Part shown: piece by piece, positions 45,866-54,864 of the stretch
Numbering within the stretch: position 1 is the first letter of the stretch
Layout: each line of letters starts with the position of its first letter
Assembly (NCBI GenBank): GCA_026003755.1
Contig: BPHV01000002.1
Location: forward strand, 682,001-746,000
DNA: 64,000 nt
Direction of reading: 5' to 3'
From: Candidatus Roseilinea sp.
GTDB lineage: Bacteria > Chloroflexota > Anaerolineae > J036 > Brachytrichaceae
The notes under the pieces: model-generated
What the model was told of the DNA's origin: nothing
Databases searched by the model: none
What the model saw: the letters and a program-made list of their open reading frames with translations, nothing else
Made by a program: the position numbers and the translations under genes

Positions 45866-46606
45866 ATGACACCCGAACATGGCCCATCCGAAAGATGCAC
45901 GCAACCGCGCTCGCCGCTGTTGCAGATCATTGAGGACGACCCCACGATTGCCGAGCCGCTCGTCTTCGGCCTGGCGAAAGAAGGCTTTCAAGTCATGCAC
46001 GCCAGTACTGGCGCAGAAGGGTTGGAGCAAATCGGCCAACAGCGCCCCGACCTGGTGTTGCTGGACATCATGCTGCCCGACATGGACGGCTATGAAATCT
46101 GCCGCAGGCTGCGCGCGCGCGACCCCGCCCTGCCCATCATCATGTTGACGGCGCGCGGGCAAGAGATGGAACGCGTGATGGGCCTGGAGATCGGCGCCGA
46201 CGATTACATCGTTAAGCCGTTCAGCTTCCGCGAGCTGGTGGCGCGCATCCAGGTACAGCTTCGGCACGTCGGCAGGCAACCGGCCGAGACATCGTCGGCG
46301 CTCTCCATCGGCGACATCACCCTCGACATCCAGGCCCGCCAAGCATCACTGCGCGGACAACCGGTCAAACTCAGCCAGCGCGAATTCGACCTGTTGTTGG
46401 CGCTCATGCAACATGCCGGCCAGGCGCTCTCGCGCCAAGAACTACTGGACCGGGTGTGGGGTGAGACGTGGGTGGGCAATCCGCGCGTGCTTGATGTCTA
46501 TATCCGCTGGTTGCGCGAAAAGTTCGAGGCTGATCCGGCCAACCCGTGCTATCTGGAGACCGTCTATGGCTACGGCTACCGCTTCAAGTGCCCAAGCGAT
46601 CGCTAA
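45866..46606 (+). CDS. OmpR/PhoB-type response regulator
   Basis: The 246-residue protein has a receiver with acidic pocket EDD (23-25), phospho-acceptor D67 (LLDIMLP), T95 and K117. A winged-helix DNA-binding domain (about 145-240) follows, with LSQREFDLLLALMQHAG and VDVYIRWLREKFE-like residues (LDVYIRWLREKFE). It is transcribed with the following kinase gene, whose start it overlaps by 41 bp. Confidence 0.93.
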   Translation: MTPEHGPSERCTQPRSPLLQIIEDDPTIAEPLVFGLAKEGFQVMHASTGAEGLEQIGQQRPDLVLLDIMLPDMDGYEICRRLRARDPALPIIMLTARGQEMERVMGLEIGADDYIVKPFSFRELVARIQVQLRHVGRQPAETSSALSIGDITLDIQARQASLRGQPVKLSQREFDLLLALMQHAGQALSRQELLDRVWGETWVGNPRVLDVYIRWLREKFEADPANPCYLETVYGYGYRFKCPSDR

Positions 46607-48080
46607 ACCCAACCGGCGACGTTTGACGCTGCGCGCCCAACTCATCCTCACCCACTGGCTCATCGTGTTCTTTGGACTGGGCGGGTTGGTGCTCTGGTCG
46701 GCGTATCGCAGTCAGGTCGAAATTATCGAAAGCGCCGAGCATGACCTAGAGATACAGAACCACCTGCTGGTCATCGTGTTGCACGATCAAATCGAGGCGA
46801 CGTTAAACGGCTATCTTTCGTCTGAAACGCTGCGCGAGGAGTTGGTTCTGCACCGCGAGAACCCAGAGACGCGGATCACCGTGCTGGACGATGAGCTATT
46901 CGTGCTGGTGAGCACCGATCCGAAGGCGCCGATCGGCAAAGAGGATCAGCACATCGAACTCGTAGCTGCCCGCAACCGCCGCGAGGAACATGACATTCGC
47001 TGGGACTCCATCAGCAACGCCGAACGGGTATTCACAGCAGCGCCGGTGCTGGACGCTAACAAAGAGCCGATTGCCTACATACAACTTTCGGCGCCCATGC
47101 AACCCGTGCGCGAGCGGATCTATGCGTCTTGGAGCATGTTGGGCGGCGTGTGGCTGCTCATCACGTTGATCGCCGGCGGGATCGCCGTCATCACTGCCCG
47201 GCGCATGGCGCAGCCACTGACCGACTTGACTCGAGCAGCGCAGTCCATGGCGCACGGCGAATTGCGCCAACAGGCTGCCATCAGCGGGCCGCAGGAAGTC
47301 GCCAAGCTCGTCGAGGTCTTCAACACCATGTCCGAGCGACTGGAACGGATGATCAACCGGCAAAAGCAGTTCGTCGCCAACGCCGCCCATGAATTGCGCT
47401 CGCCGCTCGCCGCAATGCGCCTGCGGCTGGAGATGATGCAAGCGCAGCGCTTAACGCCGGACGAGACGCCGCAATTTCTGGATGCGGTGTTGCGCTCGCT
47501 TGATCAACTGCACCACACGATTGATCAATTGTTGATGCTCTCTGCATTGGACGAGGGCAATCATCCGCCGCTGGCGCCGCTTGACCTTGCGCCCATGCTC
47601 TATGATTTGGCCGACCAGGTGCAACCCCTGGCGCGCACGGCCAACGTCATGGTCGAGGTAGACGTGCCCCCGCACCTTCCGCCGGTGCTGGCCAACGCCG
47701 AGCAGATGCGCGTGATGGTGTGGAACTTATTGGACAACGCCTGCAAATACACGCCGGCCGGCCGACGCATTGGCGTGCGGGCCGAGGCCAAAAACGGCCA
47801 AGTGTGCGTGCAGGTGTGGGACAACGGCCCCGGCTTGCCGCCCGACGTGCAGGCACACCTGTTCGAGCGCTTTCAACGCGGCGCGCGCGATCGCCACCGG
47901 CGCACCGGCAGCGGGTTGGGCTTGGCGCTGGTGCATGAACTGGCGCAGGTCAACCGCGTCCGAATCAACGTGGAAAGCCGGCCCGATCTCGGCACGACGT
48001 TCACCCTGTGCTGCGACGCTCACCGCGCGGATGCGCCTCGGCCGGGTTCACCTCCGCCCACCAACGCACCGCGGGGATAA
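46566..48080 (+). CDS. Sensor histidine kinase
   Basis: The ATG at 46566 lies within the end of the regulator gene; the frame upstream of it is not coding. The 504-residue protein has two membrane helices (about 25-45 and 190-210) around an extracytoplasmic sensor, HAMP (about 211-262), the HisKA phospho-acceptor H276 (ANAAHELRSPLAAMR), and ATP-binding N box (NLLDNACKYTP) and G1/G2 boxes (DNGPGL, GSGLGLALV). The signal sensed is unknown. Confidence 0.92.
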   Translation: MATATASSAQAIAKPNRRRLTLRAQLILTHWLIVFFGLGGLVLWSAYRSQVEIIESAEHDLEIQNHLLVIVLHDQIEATLNGYLSSETLREELVLHRENPETRITVLDDELFVLVSTDPKAPIGKEDQHIELVAARNRREEHDIRWDSISNAERVFTAAPVLDANKEPIAYIQLSAPMQPVRERIYASWSMLGGVWLLITLIAGGIAVITARRMAQPLTDLTRAAQSMAHGELRQQAAISGPQEVAKLVEVFNTMSERLERMINRQKQFVANAAHELRSPLAAMRLRLEMMQAQRLTPDETPQFLDAVLRSLDQLHHTIDQLLMLSALDEGNHPPLAPLDLAPMLYDLADQVQPLARTANVMVEVDVPPHLPPVLANAEQMRVMVWNLLDNACKYTPAGRRIGVRAEAKNGQVCVQVWDNGPGLPPDVQAHLFERFQRGARDRHRRTGSGLGLALVHELAQVNRVRINVESRPDLGTTFTLCCDAHRADAPRPGSPPPTNAPRG

Positions 48081-48083
48081 TCC

Positions 48084-48520
48084 ATGATGAGTTGCCGGCC
48101 AGCACGTGCTCATCAGCCGATTGCCCTGCTGGTTGGCGCCCCCCAACGCGGTGACATCGCTGCTGCGCGCAGCGCAACTAACCCGAGGCGCGTCACCTTT
48201 CATTGCGTGATCGGCCTACCCGGCGATGTGCTCGACATCCGCGGAGCACAGGTAACCATGAACGGCCGGCTGCTGGTCGAGCCTGACCTGCCTGAGGGGC
48301 GTGTGAGCGCGTGAACCTCGAGGTCACGACTGTCGCCCGATATCGCGCCGGCCCGGAGCGCTACTTCTTGCTCAACGACAACTGGGCCGATCTCGCCGAC
48401 AACCGATCGCCGGGCGAATTCGCGCATGCCCAACTGATGGGCCGCACTTGGATCATCTGTTGGCCACCACAATCTGCCGCCGCTATAGCGCACGCCCAGC
48501 CCACCTCTAATGAAGCGTAG
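48084..48520 (+). pseudogene. Decayed signal peptidase I (lepB) remnant in two frames
   Basis: Two overlapping small frames (48084-48314 and 48311-48520, joined by a GTGA overlap) hold successive parts of one signal peptidase. The first has APQRGDI, then CVIGLPGDVLDIRGAQVTMN (compare KRVIGLPGD in real enzymes), then PDLPEG. The second has ERYFLLNDNWADLADNR and MGRTWIICWPP. The N-terminal anchor with the catalytic serine is missing. The residue normally KR before VIGLPGD is HC, so the catalytic lysine is also lost. It cannot be an active peptidase. Confidence 0.8.
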
Positions 48521-48544
48521 CACACCACACCAAGCGCGCCTAAA

Positions 48545-50305
48545 ATGGATGCATCGTTTGCGCTAACTCCGATGGCTCCACCCGACCGGACAACCCCGCT
48601 GAGTAAGATCAGCGCCCTGTGCCGCGCCATCTACGGCGATGTGCTGGGTGCAGCAGCATATGCGCGCCTCCAACAGATCATCGCTGCGCATCCCCCGCTG
48701 ACGCCAAAACATTCCGCCGAACTCACACAGCGCGACGCCATGCTGATCACCTATGGGGATCAAGTGCGCGCACCGGGCCAGCCTCCGCTTCAGACGCTGG
48801 CCGACTTTTGCGCGCGTCACCTCACCGGCGCGATCAGCACCATTCATCTCCTGCCGTTTTATCCCTACACCTCGGATGACGGATTCGCCGTGGTGGACTA
48901 TCGCACGGTTAATCCCGCGCTGGGGAGCTGGGCGGACATCGCGCGCCTGGGCGCGTCGTTCCGCTTGATGTTTGACGCCGTCATCAACCACGTCTCAGCG
49001 CAGAGCGCCTGGTTTCAGGGCTACCTGCGTGGTGAGGCCCAATACCAGGACTACTTCATCACCGTCACGGGTCGCCCCGACTTGTCGCGCGTGGTGCGTC
49101 CACGCGCCTTGCCGCTATTAACCCCCTTTGAGACTCTGAACGGGCGGCGCATGGTGTGGACCACGTTCAGCGCTGACCAAATAGACCTGAACTACGCCAA
49201 CCCGCACGTGTTGGTCGAAATGGTGGACGTGCTGTTGTTCTACGCCGCGCGCGGTGCAGATTTCATCCGCCTCGATGCTGTCGCCTATCTGTGGAAGGAG
49301 ATCGGCACCCCTTGCATCCACCTGCCGAACACCCACCGCGTGATACAGATTTTCCGCGCTGCGCTGGATGCTGTGGCACCACACGTCCGGCTTGTCACCG
49401 AGACCAACGTGCCGCACCACGACAACCTCACCTATTTCGGTGACGGCTTCAATGAGGCGCAGCTCGTTTACAACTTCGCTTTGCCGCCGTTAGTGCTGCA
49501 CACCTTACAAACCGGAGATGCCCGCATGCTGACGCAGTGGGCCAGCACGTTGTCCTTGCCGTCCAAACACGTCACCTTCCTCAACTTCCTGGCCTCCCAC
49601 GACGGCATTGGGCTGAACCCGGTGCGCGACATCCTCAGCAACCGTGAGATCCAAGCCCTGGTGGCGCGCACCCTGGACGTGGGCGGGTTGATCAGCGAAA
49701 GTCACACCCCCGACGGCGCCCGCCGCCCCTACGAGATGAATGTGAATTACCTTGATGCGCTCAGCTTCGGGGCGCGCAGCGAGGCAGAGACGATGGACCG
49801 CTTTATTGCCGCCCATGCTATCCTGATGGCCATGCAAGGGGTGCCGGCCCTGTACTTCCATAGCCTGTTTGGGTCGCGCGGCTGGCCGGAAGGCGTGCGA
49901 CAGCTCGGCCATCGCCGCGCCATCAACCGACAAAAGCTCGATCGTGGTGAATTGGAACACGCCCTGGCCGAGCCGGCATCACGCCGCACGCGCCTCTTCA
50001 CCCGCCTGACCCATCTGTTGCGCGCACGCGCCAGCCACCCGGCCTTTCACCCCTGCGGGGAACAACGCATCGTCTCATGCGCGCCATCCGTATTCGCCCT
50101 GTTGCGCGCCGCGCCCGACGACCGGGCCCGGGCGCTATGCCTGGTCAATGTGTCGGCAGAAGATCAACTCGTCCAGCTTCCCTGGCGGGCGCTATTGGGC
50201 ACTAACAACGTCGTGCGTGACCTCTTGAGCGGTGCGCGGCTAAACGTGCATGGGCCGTCCCTTGAGCTTGAACCTTATGAGGTGCGCTGGTTGTCTGTCC
50301 CTTGA
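48545..50305 (+). CDS. GH13 subfamily 18 sucrose-phosphorylase-like enzyme, probably glucosylglycerate phosphorylase
   Basis: The protein has 586 residues. The alpha-amylase barrel has nucleophile D244 (FIRLDAVAYLWKE), acid/base E286 (VTETNVPHHDN) and D353 (FLASHDGIGL). HLLPFYPYTSDDGFAVVDYR is the sucrose-phosphorylase-type start. GH13_18 enzymes phosphorolyse sucrose, sucrose-6-phosphate or glucosylglycerate. The neighbouring GpgS-type and GpgP-type genes make glucosylglycerate the best guess. Starts are ATG 48545 or ATG 48572. First gene of a five-gene plus-strand operon. Confidence 0.85.
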   Translation: MDASFALTPMAPPDRTTPLSKISALCRAIYGDVLGAAAYARLQQIIAAHPPLTPKHSAELTQRDAMLITYGDQVRAPGQPPLQTLADFCARHLTGAISTIHLLPFYPYTSDDGFAVVDYRTVNPALGSWADIARLGASFRLMFDAVINHVSAQSAWFQGYLRGEAQYQDYFITVTGRPDLSRVVRPRALPLLTPFETLNGRRMVWTTFSADQIDLNYANPHVLVEMVDVLLFYAARGADFIRLDAVAYLWKEIGTPCIHLPNTHRVIQIFRAALDAVAPHVRLVTETNVPHHDNLTYFGDGFNEAQLVYNFALPPLVLHTLQTGDARMLTQWASTLSLPSKHVTFLNFLASHDGIGLNPVRDILSNREIQALVARTLDVGGLISESHTPDGARRPYEMNVNYLDALSFGARSEAETMDRFIAAHAILMAMQGVPALYFHSLFGSRGWPEGVRQLGHRRAINRQKLDRGELEHALAEPASRRTRLFTRLTHLLRARASHPAFHPCGEQRIVSCAPSVFALLRAAPDDRARALCLVNVSAEDQLVQLPWRALLGTNNVVRDLLSGARLNVHGPSLELEPYEVRWLSVP

Positions 50306-50337
50306 GGCCCCTTTTCTATCCCTCGCATAAAGCGACC

Positions 50338-51669
50338 ATGACATCTTCCCGCGCACACCGCATCGGCTTCATCTCCACACGTTTCGCCGGCACCGACGGC
50401 GTCTCGCTGGAAACGAGCAAGTGGGCCCACGCGCTGGAAGCGATGGGCCACACGTGTTACTACTTTGCCGGCCAATGCGATCGGCCTGCCGAGCGCAGCC
50501 ACATTGTGCCTGAGGCGTTTTACCGCCACCCCATCATTGACGAGATCAACCACGTCGCGTTTCAAAGCGATTGGGCGAGCCAGCCCAGGGAAGAGATCGG
50601 TCCGTTGTTTCGGGACCACTTCTCCATTTATACGCGCCCGCCCGCCCTATCGCGGCGCATCCAGGAATTGAAAGAGTATTTCAAGCAACGGCTTTACCAC
50701 TTTGTGCGGGACTTCGCGCCGGAGTTGCTCATCGTCGAGAACGCGCTTACCATTCCGCTGAATGTGCCGCTGGGCCTGGCGATCACCGAGCTGATCGCTG
50801 AGACCGGCTTCCCCACCATCGCCCACCACCACGACTTTGCCTGGGAACGCCAGCGCTTCATGGTGAACTGCGTGCAGGACTACATCGCGGCCGCTTTTCC
50901 GCCTCGCCTCCCCTCCATCCGCCATGTGGTGATCAACTCGATCCAAGCCGGCGAGCTGGCCCGGCGCGTAGGCGTGACCGCTCGCATCGTCCCCAACGTG
51001 ATGGACTTCGACCATCCCCCGGCCCCTGCGGACGGCTACACCAGCACGCTGCGAGCCGACCTGGGCCTGCGCGACGCTGAATACCTTTTCTTACAACCCA
51101 CCCGCGTCATCCAGCGCAAAGGCATCGAACATGCCATCGAGCTGACGCGACGGCTGGGTCTGCCGGCCAAGCTGGTGATCTCGCATGCCGCCGGCGACGA
51201 AGGCACGGAATACGAGCGGCGCGTGCGGGAGTATGCCAATCTGCTAGGCGTATCCGTTTGCTTCGAGGCCGACATCATCGCCGAACATCGCGGCACCACC
51301 CCCGACGGCCGCAAAATTTACGCCTTGGCCGACCTATACCGTCAGGCCGACTTGGTCACCTACCCATCCACCTTTGAGGGATTCGGAAACGCCTTCCTGG
51401 AAGCACTGTACTACCGCCGCCCCGTCGTCGTGAACAACTATTCCATCTACGAAGTGGACATCAAGCCGAAAGGGTTCAAGGTGATCGAATTCGACGGCTT
51501 CATCTCCGAAGCCACGCTTCATCAGGTGCGCCAGGTGCTGTTCGATGACGCGCTGGTCGAATCCTGGGCCGAGCACAACTACCGGCTAGGACAGCGTTAC
51601 TTCTCCTTCTCCGTGCTACGCCTGCGCTTGGCGGCGTTGTTGGCCGACTGCTTCGGCTATCAGTCCTGA
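50338..51669 (+). CDS. GT4-family glycosyltransferase
   Basis: ATG at 50338 is used (MTSSRAHRIGFISTRFAGTDG), 32 bp after the phosphorylase. The 443-residue GT-B protein has an N-terminal acceptor domain with AHHHDFAWERQRF and a C-terminal nucleotide-sugar domain with QPTRVIQRKGIEHAIEL and STFEGFGNAFLEALYYRRPVVV, where the Glu residues of the E-x7-E motif are seen. It may add a sugar to glucosylglycerate or use it as an acceptor, which is inferred from position only. Confidence 0.88.
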   Translation: MTSSRAHRIGFISTRFAGTDGVSLETSKWAHALEAMGHTCYYFAGQCDRPAERSHIVPEAFYRHPIIDEINHVAFQSDWASQPREEIGPLFRDHFSIYTRPPALSRRIQELKEYFKQRLYHFVRDFAPELLIVENALTIPLNVPLGLAITELIAETGFPTIAHHHDFAWERQRFMVNCVQDYIAAAFPPRLPSIRHVVINSIQAGELARRVGVTARIVPNVMDFDHPPAPADGYTSTLRADLGLRDAEYLFLQPTRVIQRKGIEHAIELTRRLGLPAKLVISHAAGDEGTEYERRVREYANLLGVSVCFEADIIAEHRGTTPDGRKIYALADLYRQADLVTYPSTFEGFGNAFLEALYYRRPVVVNNYSIYEVDIKPKGFKVIEFDGFISEATLHQVRQVLFDDALVESWAEHNYRLGQRYFSFSVLRLRLAALLADCFGYQS

Positions 51670-51772
51670 GCAGCAAGTCACATGGCGCTACCGCGCATTG
51701 ACGCATGCGCAGAGCGCTCCCCTTCGGCGCACGCGACCATGCTAACATTGCGAAACGGCCTTCGCGCTCCAT

Positions 51773-53026
51773 ATGGCTGCTTCCCGACGCATCGCCCTGT
51801 TGCATTACACCGCGCCGCCCGTGGTAGGTGGCGTGGAAAGCGTGATCGCGCACCAAGCGCGCTGCCTGGGCGCCCTCGGGCACGCGGTGCGCATCATCGC
51901 TGCGCGCGGCGCACAAACCGATCCCCAAGTTTGCTTCGTCCCCTTCCCGCTGGCCGATTCGCGCCACCCTCAGGTGCTCCACGTGAAAGCACAATTGGAC
52001 CGCGGCCAGGTGACCGAGGCGTTTGAGGTGCTGCGCCGCACCATCAAGGAGGCGCTGGCGCACGCCTTGGCTGATCTGGACGTGGTCATCGCTCATAACG
52101 TTGGTTCGCTTCACAAAAACCTCGCCCTCACCGCTGCGTTGCACGACTGCTTCGCATCTGATGATGCCCCGGCCCGCCCACGCCTGATCCTATGGCATCA
52201 CGACCTCGCTTGGGCAACGCCGCGCTATCGCGCAGAACTACACGACGGCTATCCCTGGGACCTGCTGCGGACCGCCTGGCGCAACGTCCGACACGTGGCG
52301 ATCTCAGAGTTGCGGCGCAGGGAGCTGGCCAGCTTGACGGGAATTGCCGCAGCGACGGTCAGCGTGATCCCTAACGGCCTCGACCTCGCGCGCTTCCACA
52401 AACTGGAAGCGCGCACGCGCGTCCTTGCGGAGCGCATACGACTCACCCAGGCCGATCTCATCCTCCTGCTACCGGTGCGGGTGACGCCGCGTAAGAACAT
52501 CGAGTTGGCGCTAGAGGTGTTGGCCGAGCTGAGGCGCTCCTTCCGTCGTCCCATCCTCATCATCACCGGCCCACTCGGCCCGCACAACGCCAAGAACGCC
52601 GACTACTTTGCCCTGCTCAAACAACGCCGTGCTGCGCTGGCACTCGAGGACAATGCTTATTTCCTGGCCGAAATGTACGACCACTTTTTACCGGACGAGG
52701 TCATCACCGACCTCTACCGGCTGGCTGATGCGCTGTTCCTGCCCAGCCGCGAAGAGGGATTCGGGCTACCCATGTTGGAAGCAGCAATCAGTCGTTTGCC
52801 GATCTTTTGCAGCGACCTCGCTCCACTGCGCGACCTGGGGGGCGACTACGCCTACTACTTCTCGCCCGACGCTGCCCCCGGTCCACTTGCCGACGCAATC
52901 ACTGAACGGCTGCGCAACGATGCCACCTTCCAACATGCCAGCCGCACACGCCGTCAGTTCACATGGGCGCATGTGTGCGCCGAGCACATTGCCCCTCTGA
53001 TAGAAGCTGTCTGCGCTGACGGATGA
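51773..53026 (+). CDS. GT4-family glycosyltransferase, second copy
   Basis: This 417-residue GT-B transferase has the N-terminal GGVESVIAHQARCLGALGHAV loop for donor entry and the C-terminal LLLPVRVTPRKNIELALEVL and REEGFGLPMLEAAISRLPIFC motifs. It is only distantly similar to the preceding transferase. A 103 bp gap separates them. Its stop overlaps the next gene by 4 bp (ATGA). Confidence 0.88.
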   Translation: MAASRRIALLHYTAPPVVGGVESVIAHQARCLGALGHAVRIIAARGAQTDPQVCFVPFPLADSRHPQVLHVKAQLDRGQVTEAFEVLRRTIKEALAHALADLDVVIAHNVGSLHKNLALTAALHDCFASDDAPARPRLILWHHDLAWATPRYRAELHDGYPWDLLRTAWRNVRHVAISELRRRELASLTGIAAATVSVIPNGLDLARFHKLEARTRVLAERIRLTQADLILLLPVRVTPRKNIELALEVLAELRRSFRRPILIITGPLGPHNAKNADYFALLKQRRAALALEDNAYFLAEMYDHFLPDEVITDLYRLADALFLPSREEGFGLPMLEAAISRLPIFCSDLAPLRDLGGDYAYYFSPDAAPGPLADAITERLRNDATFQHASRTRRQFTWAHVCAEHIAPLIEAVCADG

Positions 53027-54852
53027 ACAGAAAAGCGCTCTTTGCTTCGCTCCGTCGCATCCTCGTGCCGGTGGTTCACGGCTGCGATGATAGCGCTGCC
53101 TTTGCCCTCGCCCAGGCGCTTGCCCCAGAAGTGGTGTTGGTGGGCATCGTCCATCTGCCCAACACAGAAGCCCTGAGCGCCGGCGCCGGTAAAGCCCAGG
53201 CGTTGCGCAAACGCCTGCGCCAACTTGGCCGCGGCAAACAAGTGCGCGCCCGGTCTCAGGTGATCGTGAGCCGCGATCCTTGGCCGGAGCTTCAGCGCGT
53301 CATTCAGTCTGAAGGGCCGGACCTGATGCTGCTGGATTACCCCACGCAACTGGTCCAGCTCGGGGTGTCGGCCGATGCAGTGCTCACCCACTCGCCCTGC
53401 GACATTGGCCTGGTGCGCGGGCCGCTGACGTCACATGCGCATGTGTTGGTGCCGGTGCGCGGCGGTCCTTCCGCTGAGCTGGCCCTGCGCATTGGCCTCA
53501 ATCTCTCCCCTAAGGAACTGAACGCGCTACACATCCAACTGCGGGGGAGCAGCGAAGCCAACGCCCCCTTCCGCGCCCTCGAACGCGTGCTTCAGCACAT
53601 GCCGGAAGTCAAGCTTCACGCGGCGCTCACCGACGACACCATCAAGACCATCCTGGACCACGCACAGCAAACGCAGGCCGACTTCATCATCCTTGGCGCA
53701 TCCGCGCGCGCTGCGCACGCCGGCCCAGGGTTAGGCCCAGTGGCCGAACAGGTGCTAGCACATGCCCAAGCCGCGGTCTTGGTCGTTAAAGCGCGCCGTC
53801 CCACGCCGGCGTCGTTCGCCGACGAACGGGTGGGCGCCGGAGCAATTTCGCTGTTGGTGGACAAGTGGTTCGCCCAAAATACCTTCCAGGCCGACGAATT
53901 TGCCGACCTCGACCAACTGATGGAGCTGAAGCAGGCTCAGGGCGTCACCATTAGCCTGGCCCTGCCCGCCCTAAACGAAGAAGCCACGGTCGGCCGCGTT
54001 ATCCACACCATCAAGCAGGCATTGATGGATCGCACACCGCTGCTGGATGAGATCGTGCTGATTGACTCCAACTCCACCGATCGCACGCGTCAGATCGCTC
54101 ACGAAGCCGGCATCCCCGTCTATGTGCATCAGGAACTACTGCCGGCGTACGGCGCACGCCCCGGCAAGGGTGAGGCGCTGTGGAAGAGCCTGTTCGTCAC
54201 GCGCGGCGACCTGCTCATCTGGATTGACACGGACATCGCTAACATCCACCCACGCTTTGTGTATGGCATCATCGGGCCGATGCTCCTCAACCGCGACATC
54301 CAATTCGTCAAAGGCTTTTACCGTCGGCCGCTTCGCGTGGGCGACAAGCTCCAGGCCAGCGGCGGCGGACGCGTGACGGAGCTGACCGCCCGCCCACTCC
54401 TCAATCTGTTCTACCCCGAACTCTCCGGGGTGATCCAGCCCCTGTCAGGCGAATACGGCGGCCGACGCAGCGCTCTTGAACGATGCACGTTCACCTCCGG
54501 CTATGGCGTGGAAACCAGCCTGCTGATTGACATTTACGAGTTGTTCGGGCTGTCCGCCATCGCCCAGGTAGACTTGCTCGAGCGCATCCACCACAACCAG
54601 ACGCTTGAAGCGCTCAGCAAGATGTCATTCGCCATCATCCAAACGGTCATGCGCAAGCTGGAACGACACTACGAGCGATCCTTCATCGCGGACGTCAACA
54701 AAACTATGAAGCTAATCCGCTATGGGCCAGGGGGATATTATCTTGACATCGAAGAGATCGCCGAACTGGAACGCCCACCGATGATCGAGATTCCCGAATA
54801 TCTAGCCCGCCGCGACGGCCAAGCCCCCTCCCCCCTTCAGCACAGGTCATAG
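53023..54852 (+). CDS. Glucosyl-3-phosphoglycerate synthase fused behind two universal-stress (UspA-like) domains
   Basis: The protein has 609 residues. Residues 11-130 and 140-256 are two Usp-like domains (ILVPVVHGCDDS and VLVPVRGGPSAELA starts, a VLVVKA end). From about residue 300 there is a GT81 catalytic part of GpgS type: SLALPALNEEATVG, GKGEALWKS (381-389) and the metal motif DTD (402-404), then GEYGGRR and SGYGVE. GpgS joins glucose from a nucleotide donor to 3-phosphoglycerate. The known enzymes have no Usp domains, so the fusion suggests control by ATP or stress. The following gene is a GpgP-type phosphatase. Confidence 0.88.
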   Translation: MNRKALFASLRRILVPVVHGCDDSAAFALAQALAPEVVLVGIVHLPNTEALSAGAGKAQALRKRLRQLGRGKQVRARSQVIVSRDPWPELQRVIQSEGPDLMLLDYPTQLVQLGVSADAVLTHSPCDIGLVRGPLTSHAHVLVPVRGGPSAELALRIGLNLSPKELNALHIQLRGSSEANAPFRALERVLQHMPEVKLHAALTDDTIKTILDHAQQTQADFIILGASARAAHAGPGLGPVAEQVLAHAQAAVLVVKARRPTPASFADERVGAGAISLLVDKWFAQNTFQADEFADLDQLMELKQAQGVTISLALPALNEEATVGRVIHTIKQALMDRTPLLDEIVLIDSNSTDRTRQIAHEAGIPVYVHQELLPAYGARPGKGEALWKSLFVTRGDLLIWIDTDIANIHPRFVYGIIGPMLLNRDIQFVKGFYRRPLRVGDKLQASGGGRVTELTARPLLNLFYPELSGVIQPLSGEYGGRRSALERCTFTSGYGVETSLLIDIYELFGLSAIAQVDLLERIHHNQTLEALSKMSFAIIQTVMRKLERHYERSFIADVNKTMKLIRYGPGGYYLDIEEIAELERPPMIEIPEYLARRDGQAPSPLQHRS

Positions 54853-54864
54853 CACCGAAGCCCC

